NCBI GenBank assembly: GCA_039182715.1 | Contig: JBCDBY010000179.1 | Span: 1-9,367, forward strand | Direction: 5' to 3' | Length of the DNA stretch: 9,367 nucleotides | Source: JBCDBY01 sp039182715 | GTDB taxonomy: Bacteria > Planctomycetota > PLA2 | Part shown: one piece after another, positions 1-7,001 of the stretch | How positions within the stretch are numbered: position 1 is the first letter of the stretch | Layout of the letters: each line of letters opens with the position of its first letter | Position numbers and translations under genes: made by a program | The notes under the pieces: generated by a model | Seen by the model: the letters and a program-made list of their open reading frames with translations, nothing else | Database searches by the model: none | Told to the model about the DNA's origin: nothing

Positions 1-386
<386 letters not shown>

Positions 387-390
<4 letters not shown>

Positions 391-1085
391 GAGACATCAC
401 CTCCGACGAGGCCGAGCAGGATGGTGAGCGGGATGGAGACCTTGCCGAGCACGATCACCACGGCGAGCGCGGGCAGGCCCTTCTTCAGGGGCCAGCGCAG
501 CGACTCGTGATTCCAGCCCAGCGTCTGCGTCATGCTGGCGGCGCCGTGCAGCAGGTGCAGGAGCAGCAGCGCGTGCGCCGCGAAGTAGGAGACCGAGACG
601 AGCGGGCTGCGGAATCCCATCACGACCATCGCGTAGACGTCCTTGCGAACCGTGCCGTCGGCGAGCGTCTCCATGGGAACCTCGGCCGGCGCGAACTGGT
701 TGAAGGTGAAGTGCAGCAGGTGATAGACGACGAACGCGAGCACCACCATGCCTGTCAGCATCATATAGCGAGAAGCCCAGGACGCCTTGAGCGTGTCGTC
801 GCGCGCGTACGGGATCGGACGCGCCTCCTTGTTGCCGTGATTGAGCCGGATCGCCGTCGCCACGTGCGCCACGAAGACGCCCAGCAGTCCCGCGCGAATC
901 ACCCAGAGGATCGGGCCGAGATCGTGCAGTCCCTTCGCGTACGAGTTGATCGCATCGCGGCCCTTGTAGATGAGGGCATTGCCGGCCAGGTGGCCGAGCA
1001 GGAAGAGGAACAGCATCAGGCCTGTAATCGCCATGACGGACTTCGATCCGATCGACGATTTGTAGACCCTCAGAAGGCGTGACAT
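387..1085 (-). CDS. sdhC: Succinate dehydrogenase cytochrome b558 subunit
   Basis: Membrane anchor of complex II, 232 residues, of the single-subunit di-haem cytochrome b558 type (as in Bacillus SdhC and Wolinella FrdC), which carries electrons to or from quinone. Five hydrophobic segments are visible, at about residues 16-40, 58-81, 105-128, 165-187 and 206-228. Candidate haem-ligand histidines are His32 (segment 1), His74 (segment 2), His122 or His125 (segment 3) and His171, His177 or His180 (segment 4), matching the four-ligand pattern of the family. The motifs KDVYAMVVMGFRSP and LHLLHGAASMTQTLGWNH are typical. The start ATG is preceded by GGAGA (1094-1098) with about 9 bases of spacing. 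The gene is first in a C-A(-B) operon and is divergent from the permease gene, so its promoter must lie in or near 1086-1143. Confidence 0.95.
396..404 (-). promoter_or_regulatory. Near-perfect ribosome binding site of sdhA
   Basis: On the minus strand the sequence GGAGGTGAT lies 5 bases before the sdhA ATG, inside the last codons of sdhC. It matches nine consecutive bases of the standard anti-Shine-Dalgarno complement, and it fixes the sdhA start. Together with the ATGA overlap it suggests efficient translational coupling of the two subunits. Confidence 0.8.
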
Positions 1086-1143
1086 ACGTGCGTTCTCCAG
1101 CGTGAGGAGCGATAGTGTACGTCTTCGAGATCGGCTTTACGAA

Positions 1144-2304
1144 ATGCTGCGCATGGCCCTGCGAAGTCTCCGGCGACATGCTCTGGTGAGCGTGTTGACC
1201 ATCGGTTCGGTCGCCCTCGGCGCCGGGCTCAGCGTGGCCGTTTTGCGTCTCGCGCAGGGCGCGCAGGGCGCGTTCGAGCGGACGGCGCTCGGGGTGCCGG
1301 TACTTGTTGCCGGAACCAAGGGCAGCCGCATCGACGCGCTGCTCTCGACGCTCTACCACACGGGGCGCACGCCGGGTCGCGTCTCGCGCGCCTACGTCGA
1401 GGAATTGCAACGCGATCGCCGCGTGGAGTGGGCGATCCCGATCGCGCTGGGCGATCGCGCATCCGGCTTTCCGCTCGTCGGAACGACGAATGCGTTCTTC
1501 GAGCCCGGTAACGGGCAGGTGAAGGCTCTCGAAGGTCGTCGTCCGGAGCCCGGGAAGCGCTGGGCCGTGGCGGGTGCGGCGACCCCATTTCGGGTCGGCG
1601 ACAAGTTCGTTCCGAGCCATGCGGGCATCGAAGGCGATCGCACGCACATCCACGAGATGTTCACCGTCGTGGGGCGTCTCGCCTCCACTAACAGTTCGCA
1701 CGACCGCGCCGTCTGGATTGCGCTGGAGGACTTCCTTTCGCTTTCCGGGCACGGCGAACCGACGCACGTGAGCGCGGTGTTCCTCAAGCCGAAGAGCAAC
1801 TCGCCGGCCGTCGTCGAGCCGCTCTTGCGGGACATCAACGAAAGCGTGGAAGCGCAGGCGATCCGTCCGCTCCAGGTCGTGGCCGAGCTCATGGCCCTTT
1901 TCGGGACGGCGGAGCGCGTGCTGCGCATCGTCGGGTGGCTGGTTCTGTTCGTCGCGGTCCTGTCCGTCTCGCTTTCGCTCTACGCGCTGATGGCGTCGCG
2001 CACGCGCGAGGTCGCCGTCCTGCGTGCACTCGGCGCGCCGCGCGGCTTTCTCGTCGTGTCGGTCATGACGGAGTCGGCGTTGCTCTGCCTCGTCGGCGCG
2101 CTGCTCGGCATCGTGCTGGGCCACGTCGGAGCGCAGGCCGCATCCCCGATGGTCACGCGCTACGCGGGCGCGGCATTCGAGCCGGGCGGCCTGCACGCGG
2201 CGGAGTTCGGTTTCGTTCTGGTCATCGCCGGCGTCGGCGGACTCGCCGGCGTGCTCCCGGCGTGGAGGGCGTATCGAGTCGACGTGGCGGCGGGGCTGGA
2301 GTAG
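1144..2304 (+). CDS. FtsX/MacB-type ABC transporter permease
   Basis: Inner-membrane permease of the MacB/LolC/FtsX superfamily, 386 residues from the ATG. One membrane segment lies near the N terminus (about 13-35). A large extracytoplasmic domain (about 36-255, including AIPIALGDRASGFPLVGT at 97-114) is followed by three spans (about 258-283, 302-327, 354-374). The cytoplasmic loop SRTREVAVLRALGA (285-298) is the hallmark FtsX coupling motif. In its N-terminal domain (KGSRIDALLSTLYHTG, then AIPIALGD) it recalls permeases that in other bacteria sit beside an ATPase and a DUF3299 lipoprotein; this is from memory. No ATPase gene lies on either side, so one would have to act in trans. An in-frame GTG at 1102 would add 14 residues, but these do not look like family sequence and neither start has a clear ribosome binding site. 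The substrate is unknown. Confidence 0.9.
   Translation: MLRMALRSLRRHALVSVLTIGSVALGAGLSVAVLRLAQGAQGAFERTALGVPVLVAGTKGSRIDALLSTLYHTGRTPGRVSRAYVEELQRDRRVEWAIPIALGDRASGFPLVGTTNAFFEPGNGQVKALEGRRPEPGKRWAVAGAATPFRVGDKFVPSHAGIEGDRTHIHEMFTVVGRLASTNSSHDRAVWIALEDFLSLSGHGEPTHVSAVFLKPKSNSPAVVEPLLRDINESVEAQAIRPLQVVAELMALFGTAERVLRIVGWLVLFVAVLSVSLSLYALMASRTREVAVLRALGAPRGFLVVSVMTESALLCLVGALLGIVLGHVGAQAASPMVTRYAGAAFEPGGLHAAEFGFVLVIAGVGGLAGVLPAWRAYRVDVAAGLE
2298..2301 (+). promoter_or_regulatory. Ribosome binding site of the 101-residue gene inside the permease stop region
   Basis: GGAG sits in the last codons of the permease gene, 10 bases before the ATG at 2312. With only 7 bases between the permease stop and that ATG, it supports the start and points to translational coupling. 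Confidence 0.55.
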
Positions 2305-2311
2305 CGAACCG

Positions 2312-2617
2312 ATGGGGATGGACGTCTACACCGAGAACACCGACTTCGGCGAGATCGAGGATTGGGAACTCGATCTCATCTGGGAGCGCATCGTGGGCCG
2401 CGATGGGAGTATCTACTTCCCGCTCTTCTCGCGTATCGACCCGTACGGCGACGCACGCTTCCCCGGCGGAGATGTCGCGCGACTGCGAGCGGAGGTGGTG
2501 CAGCTCCAGCGGGAGACCCCGCCCGACGGCCCGGTCGCGCGCATGCTTGGTCTCCTCCGCAGGGCGTGCGACGTGGCCGAAGCCGAGTCCGCGATCCTCT
2601 ACATGTTCGGCGACTGA
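2312..2617 (+). CDS. Small conserved-looking hypothetical protein (101 residues)
   Basis: Acidic soluble protein of 101 residues with no signal peptide or membrane segment. Visible features are an N-terminal MGMDVY, an acidic stretch (ENTDFGEIEDWELD), a central FPLFSRIDPYGDARF (about 37-51), a predicted helix (DVARLRAEVVQLQRE) and a C-terminal LRRACDVAEAESAILYMFGD. The IDPYGD centre and the ending in F-GD recall small uncharacterised bacterial proteins with an 'IDPYGDT'-like motif; this is from memory and I know no function for them. The gene follows the permease by 7 bases with a good ribosome binding site, so the two are probably cotranscribed. Codon use looks like that of its neighbours. 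It converges on the DUF5063 gene with 9 bases between the stops. Confidence 0.82.
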   Translation: MGMDVYTENTDFGEIEDWELDLIWERIVGRDGSIYFPLFSRIDPYGDARFPGGDVARLRAEVVQLQRETPPDGPVARMLGLLRRACDVAEAESAILYMFGD

Positions 2618-2629
2618 GCGCGGCGCTCA
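2615..2629. terminator. Possible compact bidirectional hairpin joining two convergent stop codons
   Basis: TGAGCG-CGG-CGCTCA is a perfect 6-bp inverted repeat with a 3-base loop. Its outer arms are exactly the stop codon of the 101-residue gene (TGA, plus) and that of the DUF5063 gene (TCA, i.e. TGA on minus). It is GC-rich and placed where a shared terminator would be useful, but there is no T-run on either side, so intrinsic termination is unproven. Confidence 0.35.
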
Positions 2630-3118
2630 TCGCTCCTTGCCGAGCGCGAAGAGGTACCAGCGGAGGTTGTTGGCGTGCGCGCCCCAGTGGTGGTCGTAAA
2701 AGAACCGAAAGCTCCAGAGCGCGTCCGTCTCGGTCGTGTTCTCGAATCGCCAGCGCGCGTCGGCGAGATCGCCCGCAATGTCCGCGACGTCGTCGATCGC
2801 GTCGCCCACCACGACCTCGGTCTCGGCAAGGGACCGGCTAATGGATGCCGGGATGTTGTAGTAGCCCAAAGAGGGGAACCGCCGCGTCGCGACGGCGCGG
2901 CGTGCGTCGTACTCCCAGTCGGGTGCATCGCGTTCGTCATCAGTCGCCCCGGGAAGCGGCGTATCACGCCCCAGTCGCATGAGCCGATTCAGCTCGTCGT
3001 CGAGCGCCGTGATCGCCTCCGCCTCGGGCCGCTCCACGTCTTCGAGGAGTGCGAGGTAGTTCGAGATCGCGTCCACGATCTCCCCTGTCCGAGCTTCCAT
3101 CACTCCGTTGTAGCGCAA
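2627..3118 (-). CDS. DUF5063 domain protein
   Basis: Soluble protein of 163 residues without signal or membrane segments. The C-terminal half, ASISRSLAETEVVVGDAIDDVADI (about 91-114) followed by TDALWSFRFFYDHHWGAHANNLRWYL (about 131-156), resembles the DUF5063 family pattern of 'ISEDLADIYQDLKDF ... ALWE ... YWGQHLVNALRAL'. The N-terminal helix EIVDAISNYLALLEDVE also fits. The family is helical and its function is unknown to me. The gene is third in a unit with the response regulator and kinase, 9 bases after the kinase stop if the TTG at 3118 is used. An in-frame ATG at 3098-3100 is the other likely start; its GGAG lies only 2 bases upstream, so neither start is well supported. The family assignment is by eye. 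Confidence 0.8.
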   Translation of the reverse strand: MRYNGVMEARTGEIVDAISNYLALLEDVERPEAEAITALDDELNRLMRLGRDTPLPGATDDERDAPDWEYDARRAVATRRFPSLGYYNIPASISRSLAETEVVVGDAIDDVADIAGDLADARWRFENTTETDALWSFRFFYDHHWGAHANNLRWYLFALGKER

Positions 3119-3127
3119 GTCCGACAG

Positions 3128-4381
3128 CTAGGCTGCGGGAAGACAGAGCGAGAACACCGCGCCGCCGCCTTCTCGCTCGTCGACTTCGACGCGGCCCTCG
3201 TGCGCTTTCGCATACGCGTCGACCAGCGCGAGGCCCAGGCCCGAGCCGCCGCCCGCCTTCGCGTTCTGGCCCTGGTGGAACGCCTCGAAGATCGTCTCGC
3301 GTTCGTTCGACGGCACGCCCGGCCCGCGGTCGAGCACGCGCAGCTTCACCTCGCCGTTGTCGGCGAGGCCTTCGACGCGGACCTCTTCGGCGCCGTACTT
3401 CACGGCGTTGTCGATCAGGTTGACGAGGATCTGCGTCAGCGCGTCCTTGTCGAACTGGCACGACGGCAGCGTCTCCGGCATGTCGACCTCGAGCGCGAAG
3501 CCCTTCTCCTCGAGGTAGGGGCGCAGCATCTCGACCGTGTCGTGCACGATCGGCGCCGGGTCGCCCATGCGCATGTCGAACGCCTTGCTGCCCTTCTCGA
3601 TGCGCGAGAAGTCGAGCACGTTGTTGACCAGCCGCGCCAGCCGCTCGCTCTCGGCGGAGATGAGCTTGAAGTAGTCCTCCGCCTGCTTCGCGTCGCCGAC
3701 CCAGCCCTCCTTGAGCATGTCGGCGTACATGCGGATCGAGGTCAGCGGCGTGCGCAGCTCGTGGCTCACCGCCGAGACGAACTCCGCCTTGCGTTCGGCG
3801 AGCTTCGTTTCGGCCCGCACCGCCCGCCAGGCGAAGAGCAGGCCGAGGCCGACGACGACCGCGGTGATGCCGAGCGTCCAGTTCACGCGCTCCTCGTTGG
3901 CGACGAGGTCGCGCGCCAGTCCGCGCGACGGCCGCACGTCGAAGACCAGCATGTAGCCGTCGGGCAATGCGATGGCGCCGCCCGGGTCGCGCGGCGACGG
4001 GTAGGGCGTCAGATACAGGAAGCGCGGCAGGCCGTACGGGTCGGGCCGCGTGAGGCGTTCGCGCGGGTCGTCCCGCACCAGCCGGACGCGGTCGACGTGC
4101 TCGTCGATGCGCGGCAGGACCGCGCGCGGCGAAGCGGGGTCGAGGTAGTCGCGGTTGATCGCGTCGATGTCGGCCCCGACGCCGCGGCGCGCGTCCGCCT
4201 GCAGCTGGCGTCGCAGCGCGTCGCGGATGTCCGAGGCGCGCCGCCGCATGGCGTCGTTCTCGCGGTCGATGAGCATACCGCGCTCGCGCGCCACGCCGAC
4301 GGTGCCGAGGTAGATCGCCGCGCCCACCGGCACCGCGACCAGCAGCGCGAAGAGAACGAACAGCGCGTTACGCGTCCGCAA
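3128..4381 (-). CDS. Membrane-bound sensor histidine kinase
   Basis: Sensor kinase of 417 residues that should phosphorylate the adjacent response regulator. It has an N-terminal span (about 6-26), an extracytoplasmic sensor region of about 140 residues (27-166) that I do not recognise, and a second span (about 168-185). HisKA follows, with the H-box SHELRTPLTSI (phospho-acceptor His207), then an HATPase domain with the N-box NLIDNAVKY (Asn321, Asn325), G1 DRGPGV (351-356) and G2 GSGLGLAL (379-386). All catalytic motifs are intact. The start is a TTG that overlaps the end of the regulator gene by 14 bases. It is preceded 8 bases upstream by GAGGGAAGGG (4390-4399), and no better start lies nearby. 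The overlap implies coupled synthesis. DUF5063 follows directly downstream. Confidence 0.95.
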   Translation of the reverse strand: MRTRNALFVLFALLVAVPVGAAIYLGTVGVARERGMLIDRENDAMRRRASDIRDALRRQLQADARRGVGADIDAINRDYLDPASPRAVLPRIDEHVDRVRLVRDDPRERLTRPDPYGLPRFLYLTPYPSPRDPGGAIALPDGYMLVFDVRPSRGLARDLVANEERVNWTLGITAVVVGLGLLFAWRAVRAETKLAERKAEFVSAVSHELRTPLTSIRMYADMLKEGWVGDAKQAEDYFKLISAESERLARLVNNVLDFSRIEKGSKAFDMRMGDPAPIVHDTVEMLRPYLEEKGFALEVDMPETLPSCQFDKDALTQILVNLIDNAVKYGAEEVRVEGLADNGEVKLRVLDRGPGVPSNERETIFEAFHQGQNAKAGGGSGLGLALVDAYAKAHEGRVEVDEREGGGAVFSLCLPAA

Positions 4382-5057
4382 GCCGGTAGCCCTTCCCTCG
4401 CACGGTCAGAATGTAGCGAGGTCGGGCGGGATCGGGCTCGATCTTCTGGCGCAGCTTCATGATGTAGTTGTCCACCGTGCGGGTCTCGAGACCGGACACG
4501 GGGTACTCCCACACCTTCAGCAGCAGCTCGTCGCGCGTCAGGACGCGGCCGCGGTTCTCCAGCAGGAAGCGCGCGAGGTCGATCTCCTTGGGCAGCGCGC
4601 GGACCGGTTCGCCGTCGCGCTTCAGCTCCCGCTTCTGGAAATCGAACTCCACGCGGCCCAGCTCCACCTTGCCGCCGGTGCCGGCGTCGGCGGTGCGACG
4701 GCGCAGGTGCGCGCCGACGCGCGAGACCAGCTCGCGCACGCTGAAGGGCTTGACCACGTAGTCGTCGGCCCCGAGGTCGAGGCCGCGGACGCGATCGTCC
4801 TCCTGGCCGCGCGCGGTCAGCACGAGCACCGGCGTGTGGATGTCCTCGGCGCGCAGGCGCTGCAGCACCTCGAAGCCCTGGATCCCGGGGAGCATCAGAT
4901 CCAGGATGAGCAGGTCGTACGGCTCGCGGCGCGCCCGCGCGTAGCCGTCCTCGCCGTTGTCCGCGACCTCCACGTGGTAGCCGTTGAACGAAAGCGCGTC
5001 GTGGACCCCCCGGGCCACGGCCGGCTCGTCCTCGACGACCAGAATCCGATGTTTCAT
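4368..5057 (-). CDS. OmpR/PhoB-family response regulator
   Basis: DNA-binding response regulator of 229 residues. The receiver domain (about 3-118) has acidic residues Glu9, Asp10 and Glu11, phospho-acceptor Asp53 in LLILDLMLPG, Thr81 and Lys103 in VVKPF. The C-terminal winged helix (about 130-227) shows ALPKEIDLARFLLENRGRVL, RTVDNYIMKLRQKI and the wing end YILTVRGKGYRL, typical of OmpR/PhoB. The chosen ATG has GAGGTGAT 7 bases upstream (5065-5072), an excellent ribosome binding site; longer upstream extensions read through the intergenic region and are not protein-like. It is first in the operon with its kinase and DUF5063, and divergent from the 600-residue gene, which is a natural candidate target. 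Confidence 0.96.
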   Translation of the reverse strand: MKHRILVVEDEPAVARGVHDALSFNGYHVEVADNGEDGYARARREPYDLLILDLMLPGIQGFEVLQRLRAEDIHTPVLVLTARGQEDDRVRGLDLGADDYVVKPFSVRELVSRVGAHLRRRTADAGTGGKVELGRVEFDFQKRELKRDGEPVRALPKEIDLARFLLENRGRVLTRDELLLKVWEYPVSGLETRTVDNYIMKLRQKIEPDPARPRYILTVRGKGYRLADA

Positions 5058-5127
5058 ATCCCGTATCACCTCAGCCAGTACGCTAGCCCTATAGACGCAT
5101 CCCAACGTCAACAGTTCGTCATCACCT
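5058..5127. promoter_or_regulatory. Divergent intergenic region between response regulator and 600-residue gene
   Basis: These 70 bases must hold the regulator operon promoter and probably that of the plus-strand gene. The minus strand has TTGACG (5106-5111), but TATAGG lies only 12 bases further on, too close for a standard sigma-70 promoter, and spacings of 16-18 give poor -10 matches. Two similar decamers, GACGCATCCC (5094-5103) and GACGCGTCCC (5130-5139, just inside the plus gene), lie 36 bp apart, and GACG-N8-CGTC forms a small dyad at 5094-5109. These could be binding sites for the response regulator, but they are short. ATCACCT occurs at both ends (5065-5071 and 5121-5127). On the plus strand there is no ribosome binding site before the ATG at 5128. 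Confidence 0.4.
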
Positions 5128-6930
5128 ATGACGCGTCCCGTTCTTTTCTTCCTTCTCCTACTCGCCGCGGGTGGTGGCCTATTCGCGGTCGTCTCCCTGT
5201 TGGACGAGGGCGGGCCCGACCGGACGGGGGAGCGTGACGCCGGCGTCGAGCGCGGGTATGACCCCAAGCTGGGTGAGGTGGAACAGGAGGCTGCGAAGGA
5301 CGAAACGACGTCCGTCGAGCAAGGCCGCCTGAGCGGCGTCGTGCTCGATCGCGCGGGGCGCCCGGTTCCCGGGGCGCGCCTTTGGGCTAGATCCGTAGAG
5401 GCTACGTCCGACGAGAGCGGGCGCTTCGCGCTATCGCTGGATCGCGGCGAGGTCACGCTGCTCACGCGTGCACGGGGCTACTACGTCGACACGCGCAAGG
5501 TCACGGTCGACGGATCGGTGACGATCACGCTCGACGAGGCACCGGTTCTGTTCGGCACCGTGACCGGTGCAAGCGGGCAGCCGATCGCCCGCGCGGTCGT
5601 CTACCTGATCGAAGCGGAGTACCAGGTTCTGAATCCGGGTGGTCTGCAGGTCCAGACGAACGAGAAGGGCGAGTACCTGTTCCATGGCGTACCGCCGGGA
5701 CTGACCGACGTCGGTGTGAAGGCCTACGGCCACCTCCCGCAGCTCAAACGCGACCTGCGCGTTCGCGAACGCGAGGAGCATCGCGTCGATTTCGTGCTCG
5801 CGCCTGGGCGGACGGTGAAGATTCGCGTGGAGGGGTTCACGGGGCCCCATACGCCGGTGGTCCGGGTGTTCGACTCGCGCCTGCGGAACGAGCTCTTGCC
5901 GCCGGGCGGGATCGACCTGATAACGCGGACACTCGTCGGTCGGGCGTTTATCGACAAGCCCGCCTGGGAGTGGATCGTGCTGCCGAAGCAGGCGTTGGAG
6001 ATGTCCGGCTTACCGGAGGGGCCGGTCGACCTCCACGCCGGAGCGTCCCGGAACCGCTCCTTGAAGTGGGTTGCCGATCCGATTCTCGACAGCCTCGACC
6101 CTGAGGTCACTTTGTACCTCTACGAGGTCGAACCGGTCACCATTCGCGCGAAGGATGCCGTCACCGGTGACGCGCTCGAGCCGACGATCACCCGCTTCGT
6201 CGACGGCGACGGGCCGCGCTATCTGCATGAGAGCGGGGCGCACATTCTGCTTCCGACTTCGAAAAAACGGCACACGCTGCGCTTCGAGCTCGACGGCTAC
6301 CAGTCGCTCGACTGGGACGTCCCGGAGAAGCGCGAGTCCGAGCACGTCGTGAAACTGCAGCCGCTGGCCGACGCCCCGACCGGCAAGCTCAAGCTCGTCT
6401 TCGACCGCGAGTTCCAGGGGCGGGTCGGCGTGCTGGGGCGTGGGGAGTCGGGTGGCCGACAGTTCCGCGCGAGCCGCGACAAGGACGGCGCCTGGCTCAT
6501 CGAGAAGATCCCGCCCGGCCGCTGGGACTTCTCCGTGTTGCCGACGGGGATGGTGCCGACCAATCTGCGCGACGTGCAGATCGTGGCGGGCTCCACTCAG
6601 GAACTGCGCGTCGCGCTCTACGCCGGCGGCGGCATCGAGCTCAAGGTCGTCGGTCCGGACGACAAGCTGCTCGACAAGGTCACTATCGATCTGCGCGACG
6701 CCGACAACGAACGCATCGACATCCACTTCCTGACGATGGTGAGCGACGACCGCGGCTTCACGTCGATCAACTTCATCCCCAGCGCCGCGACCGCGCGGGC
6801 GGACTCGGGCTTCGCGGCGGGCAATTACACGCTCTACGCCGGCCGCGATGGATACGACGTCGGGTCGTCGGAGTTCACGGTGGTGGGGACCGACGTCGCG
6901 TCGGTGACCGTGACCCTGCAGCCCCGATGA
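5128..6930 (+). CDS. Membrane-anchored or exported protein with carboxypeptidase-regulatory-like repeats
   Basis: Protein of 600 residues. It starts with MTRP and a hydrophobic segment (about 5-24) with no lipobox cysteine and no clear cleavage site, so it is probably an uncleaved anchor, then an acidic linker (about 25-65). Beta-sandwich domains of the carboxypeptidase regulatory-like type follow: domain 1 about 67-137 (GRLSGVVLDRAGRPVPGARL, then SDESGRFAL), domain 2 about 138-216 (GTVTGASGQPIARAVV, then TNEKGEYLFHGVPPG), and more divergent copies at about 337-412, 418-500 and 511-600. Such folds usually serve adhesion, glycan binding or structure outside the cytoplasm; no peptidase or other catalytic domain is visible. 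The gene stands alone on its strand, divergent from the two-component operon and convergent with the DUF4388 gene. Its ATG lacks a recognisable ribosome binding site. The function is not assignable beyond the fold. Confidence 0.9.
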   Translation: MTRPVLFFLLLLAAGGGLFAVVSLLDEGGPDRTGERDAGVERGYDPKLGEVEQEAAKDETTSVEQGRLSGVVLDRAGRPVPGARLWARSVEATSDESGRFALSLDRGEVTLLTRARGYYVDTRKVTVDGSVTITLDEAPVLFGTVTGASGQPIARAVVYLIEAEYQVLNPGGLQVQTNEKGEYLFHGVPPGLTDVGVKAYGHLPQLKRDLRVREREEHRVDFVLAPGRTVKIRVEGFTGPHTPVVRVFDSRLRNELLPPGGIDLITRTLVGRAFIDKPAWEWIVLPKQALEMSGLPEGPVDLHAGASRNRSLKWVADPILDSLDPEVTLYLYEVEPVTIRAKDAVTGDALEPTITRFVDGDGPRYLHESGAHILLPTSKKRHTLRFELDGYQSLDWDVPEKRESEHVVKLQPLADAPTGKLKLVFDREFQGRVGVLGRGESGGRQFRASRDKDGAWLIEKIPPGRWDFSVLPTGMVPTNLRDVQIVAGSTQELRVALYAGGGIELKVVGPDDKLLDKVTIDLRDADNERIDIHFLTMVSDDRGFTSINFIPSAATARADSGFAAGNYTLYAGRDGYDVGSSEFTVVGTDVASVTVTLQPR

Positions 6931-7000
6931 ATCAGACGCTGTGAATCAGACGCTGTGAATCAGACGCTGTGAATCAGACGCGGTAGATCAGACGCAGTAG
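6931..7000. repeat. Five tandem copies of a 14-bp unit between convergent genes
   Basis: Three perfect copies of ATCAGACGCTGTGA (6931-6944, 6945-6958, 6959-6972) are followed by two variants ending CGGTAG (6973-6986) and CAGTAG (6987-7000). A sixth partial copy (from 7001, ATCAGCCGC) runs into the end of the DUF4388 gene. The array begins directly after the stop codon of the plus gene. Each unit boundary reads TGAATCA or TAGATCA, so it carries a plus-strand stop and a minus-strand stop (TCA). Because 14 is not a multiple of 3, the stops fall in all frames. There are no spacers, so it is not a CRISPR array. It looks like slippage expansion of the original gene junction. Confidence 0.95.
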
Positions 7001-7001
7001 A

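Noticed and set aside
1102..1143. GTG at 1102 as the permease start
   Set aside because: It would leave only 16 bases to the divergent sdhC start and add 14 residues that do not resemble the family N terminus. The ATG at 1144 leads directly into the basic stretch and first span; the case is not fully settled.
397..2196. A 599-codon open frame on the minus strand across the permease and sdhC
   Set aside because: It crosses two real genes of opposite direction in other frames and shows only shadow composition.
1935..2699. A 254-codon plus-strand frame across the permease end and the small gene
   Set aside because: Arg/Ser/Ala-rich out-of-frame translation with no motifs; the 101-residue frame is better supported by start, ribosome binding site and composition.
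2675..4462. A 595-codon open frame on the plus strand opposite the kinase, regulator and DUF5063 genes
   Set aside because: The translation is dominated by Arg, Ala, Val, His, Asp and Glu with no recognisable motif, and the minus-strand genes beneath it carry intact catalytic motifs. It is an antisense shadow of GC-rich codon use.
5089..5111. A sigma-70 promoter (TTGACG and TATAGG) for the response regulator operon on the minus strand
   Set aside because: The two hexamers are only 12 bases apart; at 16-18 bases the -10 match is poor. A promoter is likely in this region but I cannot place it.
6931..7000. The tandem repeats as a CRISPR array or replication iterons
   Set aside because: There are no spacers between the 14-bp units, which excludes CRISPR. 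There is no initiator gene, AT-rich stretch or DnaA box nearby to suggest an origin.
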